DNA of 64,000 bases, taken from contig OZ020308.1 of the NCBI GenBank assembly GCA_963971305.1, positions 17,951,092 to 18,015,091 on the forward strand, in the 5' to 3' direction. The translations under genes and the position numbers were made by a program. Positions 9,969-21,900 of the stretch are shown piece after piece. How positions within the stretch are numbered: the stretch's first letter is position 1; each line of letters opens with the position of its first letter. The notes under the pieces are model-generated. The model had not been told where the DNA came from, searched no databases, and saw only the letters and a list, made by a program, of their open reading frames with translations. The DNA comes from Arcuatula senhousia (Eukaryota > Mollusca > Bivalvia > Mytilida > Mytilidae).

Positions 9969-12900
9969 GTAAGTAAAAATCTTAGAGTTTAACATTGGTA
10001 GTAAAGTGTTGCTCTATATGTTTTATTTTTTGTTCCTTGTAATGAATATAAGATTAAAAAACTGATTTCTTCTGGTGTTTATTTTTCATATAACATATTT
10101 CAAATAATAACAGCACATCTTAAAAGAAGTGTTTCTCCTTTTTTTTTCAGAATGATACGAACAATACAGCAGGAGCTGTTTACTGTCCGAAAATCGGAGA
10201 GTGTGCTGAAATGATATTCAATGCCAATCTAAGAAAACTGGCAAATGAAAATAAACATCAAGGCAACCATAATCGAAGGTATTTCTTTAAAATCAAAGTT
10301 TTGAATAATGCTCTTCTGGAAACCGTTGAACATATGGACATTCTTGTTGATGATTCGCCACCAGAAGCTGGTGTTGTTTATGAGGGTCCCGTGGGAAGCC
10401 CAGATATAGACTATACAAAGAATGAAGACATAACTATTCACTGGCACGACTTTATCGACCATGAAAGTGGTATAAAAGTCTATAGAGTGGCTTTAAGTAA
10501 CCAGTGCTTAATGGATACTAGTTTTAACCATGTAAACAATAACTATACATCTGTCGAAAGCACTGTACACGATTCTATAACAATGAAATTTCCAAATGGG
10601 GACGGATTATACTTTGCATCTATCATAGCATACAACCATGCAATGAGTCCTTCAAAAATAGTTTGTTCTGATGGAATAACATTTGATCGAAGTCCACCAA
10701 ACATACACAATGTATCACTTAAACATGCGAAAACTAGAGAAAGTATAGCTTGCTTGAACGGTAAACCATGGCTACTGAAAGAGAATTTAAGAAAAGTTAC
10801 TTTGGTAGGAGAATCATGTATGCACCTATGTACAAATACCACTGATGAATCTATCGTTAACATTTTGCCAGAGGAAGCCCACCAGGTATCAAAGTCTGTA
10901 CAAGTTTCAGATTTCATTTGTTCAAATATCAAAATGTACACAGATAACTTGATATACACACCCACTGATTTGTTCGAACTCTCCTGGAATATTACAGAAG
11001 ATAGAAGCCAAGTCAATGATGTCTTTATCGGATTCGGCTCAGATCGGTCGACCATTGACAATCCTGATATTCAAGATTATACCAAGATACATCATCTGAC
11101 AAGCTATGTTCAGCGTCATCCTGGTCTTATTGGCGAAGAAAGAGTGTACATGTTTATCCGTGTATTAAACAGAGCAGGATTAGAAAGGAAAATCAGCTTT
11201 GGACCGTTACTTGCTGATGAAACTCCACCGTTGTGTCCTCGTACCATACGTCCGGTTGTCAGTGGAAAATATTTAGTTATGAATTGGACGAGAAATGACA
11301 CTTTCGACACAGAACAGACAGAAGAAATAGGGAAAGTTCTGTTTAGATTTGGTAAATATCAAAATGATTTCTGTAAAGTTAAGTAAATTGATCATTTTAC
11401 TGATATAATGCCAAATTTACCGTCGGAATTCGGAATAGTAAGTATATTTCATTGTTAATAGTTCTATAATTACGATCTGTACAAGGGTTTGATGCAAAAA
11501 TAAAAAAAAACGCCCTCTTGACATACTTAATCTTTTCATTTCTATTTTATTTAAATTGTTAATATATTTTACCTTTAATCTGCTAGTGATCATGTTATCA
11601 TATTTTAGTTGTAAAGTTCTAAAGGTACTTGCGAAAAGTTAATCATAGTATATATCTAAATGACCATTTTGTTGTAGGAACTGGGAATTCCTTCTTTACC
11701 CCGTTCCTTGAATGGAGCATGGAGGCTCATGGCCACCAGTGTGGAAAAGACCTTCATTGTATAAGATATCCGATTAGCAAACTTCAGAAGCACAACTCTC
11801 AAAACAGCTCTAAATTCTATGCCCAGCTTCATTTCTACAACTATGCCGGACATTTTTGTAATGTTATGACATCTGATTTTGTTCTACCGTTCCTTTTTCC
11901 ACCCAGACTGGGAAAAGTCTTCGATGTTCTACCACATGCAGTAGCACCATTCCACGACATTGATGCCTTAATAGATCCAGACCAATTCTGTTTTGCTTGG
12001 AATAAGATAACTGGTATTAATGACGCGCAGTTTGCGTTAGGCTCAAATCCAAATCAGGATGATTTAATAGGATTTACCCACATAAATGCTAGCCATTGTA
12101 ATGTACTTTGTGAGTCATTGCCTGTTGTAAATGACACTCAAATTTATTTTGTATCATTACGAGTATTTGGTTCCGGGGGTACTACTGTAGCTTCGTCCAA
12201 TGGATTTATGACACTTAAAAGAAACAATATTCTTGCATCATCAATTGGGTTCCATGGTGATTTGTGTGACACAATGATAAACACTCGTATACTTCACGAA
12301 AGTAATTCAAGCCAGTTACTCATACCAAGTGAAATAAAAAGAGGCTTAATCTATACTTTATATTCCAAAGAAAATATAGACCTAGTTGCGACTTCTTTGT
12401 ACATCAAGAATACTGGTAAACACCATGATCTACATTTCGTTACCTTTTATTCCTTCAGAAATACCACATCGATTAATTTTACTAATTCTATAAATGAATC
12501 TGTTACATTGTATCGCTGTGATCTGTTTAAAGAATCACAGACCTCTACAACAAGCATACCTATACATTGGACATTGGACAGTCAATTCAAGGGAATAGTT
12601 ACACACTATGAAGTAGCTTTATGTAAAATACTTAATGGCCAGTGTAATGAAGAACTGGTATATGAAAATGTTGGCTATAAGCAGTCTCATACTTTTACGG
12701 GGAACTTTCCTGTTGGGAATTACAGGGGTTTCATCAAGCCATGCCTGAAATATGAATGTGTACAACCATTTGCAACTGAAGTAATTTCAGTCGTTACAAC
12801 TGAAGAGGAGAAGATGAAGGTAGAAGCTACATTGGATGTTCAAGACACATGTAAATTGTTTTCGTTTACAATTCATAAATACCAGTGTCCTGACTCTTCT

Positions 12901-15900
12901 CATGCTGTTGGATATCAATGGATGCTGGCTAATGATGTGGACGGTAAACGAGTGTTAACTGACTGGAGGCAACACATAGACAATAGTACTTTTGATATGA
13001 TAACTTGGGAGGTATATGTAGTTTATCACTTATATAAAGAATCTGATACATTTTAAGGTCAATTGATTGCCCTGTTACATGATGCATATCCGACCTTTCT
13101 TTTTATAAAAATCTCAATTCATGCAACAGAAAAAAATTAACTTTTTGTCCTATAAAACATAGTGTTTTTAACCTTTATTCCCCATTTGCTGCAATAAAAA
13201 TATCTTGACAAAATTAGTCCGACCCGTTTTATCTTTCCTTTGTTTTACATTTTAGGACCAAATCTGTTCCGACTTTCCATGGTTACCATATCGTCAAATG
13301 TTCGCTTGTTTTCAATCGTATTGTAAATCAGGAATAGGTGAAAGAACCTGTGTTCCTGTTGGTGTAACGAGTGATCCGAATGAATTTACCAAAGATATAA
13401 TTTACGACCTAGATCTCAATAATCCTTCTGTTAAGGAGGTACATACGTACCGACACAGCTCGAATATAGGAAGCAAAATGTCAAAACTACATGAGGCAGA
13501 GATGGATTTTGCAGTTCTTTCAGTAAAAATTGGTGGTCTTATTTTAGGGAAAACTGATAGTCCTATTACTTGGTTTCTCACGAAAAAGAAAGAAATTCCA
13601 AATAAAAAGTGTACGTTTGATCCTAACTGTCTTATCTCTAAAACAACCAATGATGGATATGTTGATTTTCAAAATCCTATATTCAAAGAAAAAGCCATCT
13701 TATACATATGTGCAGTAACATCTACAGATAGGTTATGCAGCGATGGTTTTCTTCTCAGTGATAAATCTCCAACAGCCGGTACAGTTGTTATAGATGCTTA
13801 CAATGGTTTCATAATTGATGGTTCAGAATTATACATTAAGTGGAATGGTTTCCATGGGAACAACGACGCGGAAAAGTTGGGTTATTCCTCTGATATTGCT
13901 TGGTATGAATATGCCATTGGTAAGTAAAACCTAGAACCTATTGTTAAACCATTGATAAAAAGGACACTATTTCTGACCATGCTTAGCCTGCATAGTATTA
14001 ATTTATTATGTTTAAAAATTGTTTTATTTACTAAATATTATATTTTTTATCCTCTTTATTATGGATTAACTAATTAATTAATTTTTCTAGATTTTTTAAT
14101 AATCTTTTTACCGCCGTTTTCTCTACATTTCATTATATTTTTACTATAAGGAACCAGTATTGGATCAGATGACTTACAACCTTTCACAGCAGTTGGTATG
14201 GAAACGTCTGTAGTCACCAGAGATTTGTCTTTAAAACCAGGAAATGTCGTCATTGCAACAGTCAGAGGTACACTGTGTTTACTGTTAACAAACAAGACAT
14301 TTAAATGACAAAGATATCACCCTAAAACATGTACATATGTCCACTACTGTTAATCTGTGCTATTGTGGACCTTTTTGTTTTGTTTTTGATAAAACATAAC
14401 CTTACAATGTTGTTATTCCAGAGTTTCAATAGTCGAACATTGCTATCGTCATGTTCCATTAAGCGAGCTAAAGATTACCGTCATTTTTTATTTTTAGCTT
14501 TTAACCATATAAACCTGTCAGTGGAAACATCCTCTAAAGCAGTAGTGTACGACCCAACCTCGCCAAGTAAGGGTACAATAGTAATAGACAACGTGATGTC
14601 AGCTTACATATCCCAGCGTTCCCTCTCTGTCACATGGTTTGATATAGAAGACAAGGAAAGTGGAATCGCCAGAATTGAAGTTGGAATAGGGTCCCATAAT
14701 AACTCAGCAGATGTCATATCTTTCCAAGAATTCATAGATGAGGCAGAATTTTCTAGAGATGAATTACTTCAAGATGGTCACCTTTACTATGTTTTAATCA
14801 AGGTAATTTTTCGTCAGAATTTATTTATGAATGTTATTTGGAAATTGAAAAAACAAAACAAAAAAAACTATAGATAAACATGAAATAAGCAGAGGTACCG
14901 ATGGGGCATCCGAATGTCAAAGTCCGAAAGGGCAAAAACAAGTAAACACAAACAAGGACAGGACGAAAAAACATACAACATATAAAATACGAAAACACAA
15001 AAACTACTGAATATCAATTCACAACGCGGTCTCTAATCGTAATGAGAGTGAAATTAGATCATCTTTCCGTTAGGGAAAGCGGTTCTTGCATGCTAATGCA
15101 CATCCGTCGCGCTGAAACAGATGAACATGAATGTAATCTATATAAATACTTGTGCTTTTAAAAAACTACAAACTTGAAGTAATATGTGTTACATGTAACT
15201 TAAGATAACAGTTTTTACGAGCTTCGATTTTTATTTATTGTTTAATTTTTACATTTGACGTCCCATCAATAAACAAAAAGAAATTAATTAATTTTTTTTT
15301 TATGAAATTCTAAAGTTAAACACAAGTTACAATAATGGCGGACAAAAACTATATATTATAATATATTTTATCAAATTGGGAGCAATTACAATACAAATGA
15401 CATTTTATGCATTTTTAGAAATTCCCTTACTAAATCAAAGAGAGATAATCCATATAGAGTGAATAGGAAAATTTCTAATTTCATTAATATCTTGAAAAAA
15501 TGAGCTGCGATCCTATGTTTTTTATTCAATTTTCGGATTTTGAGATTATTTTATAGTCGGAATTCTTCTTTAGGCGCCTCTACAACTTTTCTCCCTATAC
15601 ATTCTGTATAAAAATATTGAAACTTTGCTGATAGATCTCTAAAATGAACGGTGCCCCCTCTTTTTATTTGATATATTGTGTCTATACGTTAAGGTCTATC
15701 AATGTGCCAAAAATGAAAACAAAAACTATAGTATAATTCTTATAGCATCAAGACACCTTTTAACCAACGTTTTAATTAGTTTTTTATTTAGCTTATCGTT
15801 TAATAAATGTAACTAATGTCTGACGTAAATTTTATACAATTTAAAAAAAAAGAAACAAAAATTACAACAAAGTTTCAATTAAAAAAGATTGCTACGCCTG

Positions 15901-18900
15901 ACACGCATTAGCGTATTTAAGATTCATCAGAGGCGCTCTACCCAAAGATAAAGAATTTAAACACTTAACGAATATGAAGCACATTGAACAATAACACAAC
16001 AAAATGTCAAACTTGAAACCAAAGTATAACTGAGGCTAACCAATGTCTCGAAAAAGTGAAGGTGTACCAAAGGGGTAATCAACATCATAAAACCGATAAG
16101 ACAAAGACAAAATCGGTGGACAAAAATCATCCCAACGGGACAAACCATACAACAACAAAAAAACAACAACACCCGCACAACAATAAAACCCCATTAAGCA
16201 ACGTGAACTCAAGTCGAAACGAGAGTGAACTCAGGTGCTCTGGAAATGTAAGCTGTTCCTGATTGCTATAACACACCCGTCACATTGCCAAATATCGATT
16301 TAGTGTTGGTCAAATCCGGGAAGGATGACATTAGCAAACTCTATGTCAAACCAACATCTGTGCTCATCTGAGAGATAGAAATCCCGTATTTGTATACAAG
16401 CACATGGTGTCTTCCGTAAAATTTCCTAAACGACGACAACAACCTTGGAGCAACGTACCCCTGTGTTAACAATTTGCTTGTCAGCTATGTAGCTCTAGCG
16501 AGGAAGTCGTTATAATTCCCATATGCTCTAGAATAACGAATCAATTGTGATAAACTCCATATGCTGGAGTGGACAGGAGAAACTTATGGTTTAACAATTT
16601 TGAAATTCAAACGGGTGGTTAAAGCTTTGACATGTTCATCAACACAAAAGTCGGGTTAATCTCTAGAAATTAAGATGCCACCAGCAGAGTTAACAGTCAC
16701 GGATGTAAGAAACAAAAAATACAACACATTTGAAACGCCTGACGCACTTCTTCTATTCAAGACCTCCCAGAGGCGCTCTACTCAGAGATTGAAAATTTCA
16801 AACACTATGAGTATCAAGAGTATACATATAGAACAATAAAAAAAAATACCGAGCTGGAAACCAAATCATGAATAAGATCAACTTAAATGTCGGGTAGGAA
16901 AAACTTTTTGGTTTTGACAATATTTAAATTCAATCGAAAAAGCTGATGTTTTCTTCATCACAAAGTGTTGATACCGGATCGGGATAACCTCGGGGAATTA
17001 AATTTAATAACAACCAGTAAGGACGAGTATGGTTTCTTTTTTAATTCTATTAATTTTGATAAAAAAATAAACAGTATCTTTAACAACTTTCATTTTGACT
17101 TTTAGGCTACCAATGGAGCTGGGCTGTATTCATTTAGTGTTTCATCACCATTTATAATTGACAGTTCACCTCCAAATATAGGTCACGTTATAGAGATTGA
17201 TCCTTATAAAGATGACCAGGTAATGCATAAATTTGGTCCTTTACCGGTTTAGGGACATGGATAAATAAGTTAGAAATGCCGTATATAAGTTGTTTTGTAT
17301 CAATAATAAACAACAAACTGTTTGCAAATGTTGGTTGATGGAATCAAATTGTAAAAACACATTGTTTTGGGTTTTCTGACTGGACCTATGTGTGTTGAAA
17401 AATCTTGATTTTGACCTGACAGTCTAGTACGACGTGAATCATTTATGGAGATTCAATTCCCCCACACTTTAGCTTCTGGAATACAAGCCTTTAAGAATTT
17501 AAAACAATTAAAATCTTGTCGGCACAATTATGTTTAACTCGTATGAATTTATTTGACATCGATAAAATAGATTGATCTTTTTTATATAGCACAGTCCCTA
17601 CTGTTGCAGGATGTTACAAATGGTACTAGTATGATTTAATTACCTCATATCTTTTTTGTCAGACTGACATTAGTTATACCACCAAGTCTCAATCTATAAC
17701 GGTTACATGGTATGGGTTCGAAGATCCCGATTCTTTAGTTGCTGAATACAAAGTTGGATTAGGAACTTCGCCAGGAAATGATGATGTAACAAGATTTACA
17801 AGTGTTGGTTTGAAAACCTGTAAGTAAAGCAAATTTCCGTCATTTATTCATTACTTTTCATACTTCTCGTCCGTTACAGAATTTTCTTCCGAGTTTTCTT
17901 AGCAACTACATGATACAACGGCCTGATATTTCTCACATTCCTTTATCCTATAGGCTATAGAACCATAAGGTGTATACCGATTCCGTGTTTGTATATTTCT
18001 TGTTTTCCAAATACTAGTAATAATGTTTTTATATGAAAGCTTACTTTGTGAGTGGGGTATTACCAATGAGCATGTGCTCATAGATATATTTGTTACATAT
18101 TGAAGAAAACATATACCAGCAGTCTTATATGTAGGATATAAAAGGTCATGGAAAAGGTAAATAAGGTTTAGTTCTCTTGATTTGTTCTTTGAAATGAAAA
18201 AAAAAATGTTGTTATAAACAATAATGATTACCAAACATAAGCAGTTAAAATGGAACAGAAAAGTAATGGTCTTAGAGCTTATAGAGCTGCAATCTACAAA
18301 AGGGGACTTCCTTGTTTATTGTTTATTATCCCTATTCTAGTTGACAGAAAAATATACTTAGTGGGAAAATCGAGGTTGGAATTTCAAAATAAACCAGAAT
18401 ACCTTTTCAATATAAACAAACGGTGTTTTAAATTTCCTTTTTTTTCTTTTTAACATTGATCCCTTTTTGTTTTAGCGCATACGTGGCACGAACATTTTGA
18501 TCACGGCATAAGATATTACACCACAGTATCAGCATGTAATGCAGCTAGACTTTGTACCTCGGCAGAATCAAACGGCATTGTTATTGATAAGTCAGCACCT
18601 GTACCAGGACTTGTAGTAGTTGGTGACCCTGGGAAACACACTAGATATCTTTCTAATGGGTAATTTTACTTTACTTATTTGTTTTACTTACCTGAAAATT
18701 GCTGTGAAACGAACTGCCGTTTTCATTTTGTCCATTAAAACGGTATACAGATTAATAAATAAATTTTAAGTCAATATTAATTTTGTTTTAAGCGTATTCA
18801 GTGTGTACGATTTAAAATTCATGATTCAAAATGAGTAACATTTTTTTCAGGAATTCTTTGCATGCATCATGGATAGGGTTCGAAGATCCTCATTCTGGAA

Positions 18901-21900
18901 TAGATCATTTTGAGTTCTGTGTTGGAACAACTAACTCGACGTGTGATGTCTCGAGTCCAATGAATGTTCAATTATCTTCGTCTTTCCTGAAAACTAACTT
19001 AAACATGACAATAGGTGTACCACATTATGTGACTGTTACAGCCTGTAATAATGTAGGTTTGTGTACTAAACGATCTTCTGATAGCTTCATTGTTGATACT
19101 ACCGCACCGGTAAATATTCAACAACCATGCCTGCATGCACCTCATACTTTTAAGGACAACAAGCGTAATCGTCTGATTATAACGGACCCTTCTTTTTTCA
19201 TTGTTGAATGGAAGTTTGAAGACAGTCAAAGTCCCATTACTAGAACATCTTTGACTTTGTTTAGTATGAACGACTCCCATGTGCCTATAGATGAAATAGT
19301 ACTTACATCAGAAAACACATACACTGTTAGTCTGTCTTCCAAAGATTCGCTTCGTGAAGGTGACGTTTACACTATCAAGATAACAGCCTGTAATTCTGCA
19401 CATTTATGTACAACATCCCTCAGTGAAGAAATTTTAGTGGATTCAACTCCTCCACAAGTTGGAGGATTTAAGCCTCCTCTTACATACGAGACAGCAAATG
19501 GGAAAATCGGGTTCTTCTTGTCATGGTTTGGGTTTTATGATATTCAGTCAAACGTCGAGGCATACTACGTTTCCATTGGAGATAGCTACAGTACAAGAAA
19601 TATTGTTGATGACATTGAAGTATTAGCTAATGTCAATAGTACCAATATCATGGACAATATAGAATTTAGCGTCAGATCGAATGAGATTCCAGACTCAGTG
19701 GTACTAACAGTCTGGGCAAAAAACTACGCCGGTCTGAGCTCTGCAGAAGCTAAGGTAACAGTTGGTTTTGTTGCTTCTGATGTAAATAGAACAAAAGGCT
19801 ACCTTACTATTGAAAAGCACTCATGTGACTTGTATCATTGCGACGAAAAGTGTGCACGATGTGAATGTACATGTGGAGTAGTGGGGAAACAATGTCTTCC
19901 AAACCATCAAACAGTTTGTAATGTCAGCTCGAGTGAACTTAATTCTGTACCAGCTTTGAACATCACTGTTAAATTGGAAACTAGCCACGACAACACTTCA
20001 GCTACAGGCTCAAGGCATTGTCTGTCTTCCAACTGGGCGTATCATTCAACTTTGTTTAACATAAGTCGTTTCGAATATAGTTTTGGATTAAAAGATTCTG
20101 CAGTTGGAGAAGGCATTTATAATCTAAGTATTGAAAATCCGTGGCATGATGTTGGTCGAAGGCAATCAGCCCGCCATTGTCTTCGTACGGGCGAACTCAG
20201 TCATGGCTCCTATTATGTAGCATACACCAGGGCATGGATATCTCCAGTCTCATATACTATTGTTAAGTCTTCTCCGGTTATAGTTGATCACACTCCACCA
20301 AATGTACAAAAGCGTCACTTTGTAGTCGATACAACACATGACTGTGGTAACGATATTGACTTTCTTAGGGAAAACGTTCTTATGTTTGCGTGCTGGAAAG
20401 GAGTGTTCTCCGATGACGAAAGTTGTATTAGAGAATTTGTTGTTTCTCTCGGAACATCGCCATCAGGTACATGATCTAGTCAAAAATAAAATAGAATGAA
20501 GTTACACTAAGGAAGGTGTAAAGAGCTTTCAATTCAAACTAAAATTTTAATTATGAATTAAATTAACTCAAAATAATTTTAAAGCGATCTGAAAATATTT
20601 TTCGTTGGCAATTGAATAATCAATGACATTCTAAAGTTTTTCTCTATTTTATTCTAAATGAATTAAATACGCTGCAATGCTTTTAGTGGTATCGTTATAA
20701 TGATTACTTATTATAATTTTGTAGTTGATGATATTGTTTCTGACCAGTCTGTTGGACTAAAAACCAGCATTAAATGGACTGGAATAGTGTTTGAACAAGG
20801 TGTGAGATATTACACAACAGTCCGAGCTATCAATACACTAGGACTGCAAACTGAATTAAGCTCTGATGGTTTTCTGCTTGATCTGACTGCTCCAACAGAA
20901 GGTGTTGTATTCAACACTGCTCATCATGTCGACAAGGTTTATCATTCTCTAATTGAGCCAGTTACCTTCTCGTGGCATGGGTTTGATGATGAACATTCTT
21001 TTATCAATTCATATCAAATTGCTTTTGAAATCTCAAGAGGGAATGAGACAATAATAAAAGATTACGCAGATGTTGGACTTACAAATTCTGTTATTTACAA
21101 AGATACTCTGATACAAAATGACACCATTAAAGCCTATGTCAGAGCAGTAGATAAAACTGGTCTAAGGAGCCCGACTGTTACGTCTAAGGCACTACTTATT
21201 GACGCTACATCGCCGATGGCAGTCGTTTGTGACTCTTTCAGGATCTTGAAACGATCAAATCACAAAACTGAAAACAGAGTCCAGCTACGAATAACGGAGA
21301 CAATACCTGTTCAAGAAAACGATCTATTGAAAATAAAAGTCCGCGTTGATAAGGTAAAGCCTCATTTTATTGGTTTCTTGACATTTAACGCCATGACGAT
21401 GTTGATGCCATTTGCAGTCAACGTTGATAGATCTGTCGTAACAGAGTATACATTCTTGGTGGAGGATTCGCTCGTCCAAAATCTCACTGTTCAAATAGAC
21501 AACGTATATACTACTTCTATAATTGAACTTACCGTTTCTAAGTGCATTGATGTCAATTTTCGTACCGATGTCTCCGATAACGTCGAAGTGCAACAAATTT
21601 CCCAAGATGAAATCTCAGTTTGCCTACAGACGATTGATTTTGAAAGCGGGATAAAACAGGTATCCTACGGAGTCGGTAGTACTGAAGGAGGATTTGAGAT
21701 TGCAGCCTCTCTTTTCTTCCCGACGTATCGTCATGACGTCATCAAAGGAAACTTTACCCATGGAATGAACGTATTTGTAGAAGCAATGGCAGAAAATCAC
21801 GCTGGTCTTATGACCAAATTCATATCGAAACATTTAACATTTGATAAAACTCCACCAATAATACTTGACTTTTCTTCTGAATTACGATACGTAGAACAAA

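Larger units (their letters stand above)
15870..17030 (-). mobile_element. Penelope-like element remnant flanked by direct repeats (pLTR)
   Basis: Read on the minus strand: a repeat arm (about 17030-16680), then the C-terminal part of an RT-type ORF (about 16570-16310, with YSRA, KFYGRHH and YGISISQM words, broken by stops), then a type A 3' tail (to about 16035), then a second repeat arm (about 16020-15870). The two arms share a stretch around TAGAGCGCCTCT and the flanking AT-rich bases, in direct orientation. Each arm holds a hammerhead-like motif. This is the plan of Penelope-like elements with pseudo-LTRs. The RT N-terminal part and any GIY-YIG endonuclease are missing. It lies in intron 6, antisense to the host gene. 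Confidence 0.75.

Noticed and set aside
10229..11310. Three minus-strand open frames within exon 2
   Set aside because: Antisense to a well-supported exon with no domain of their own.
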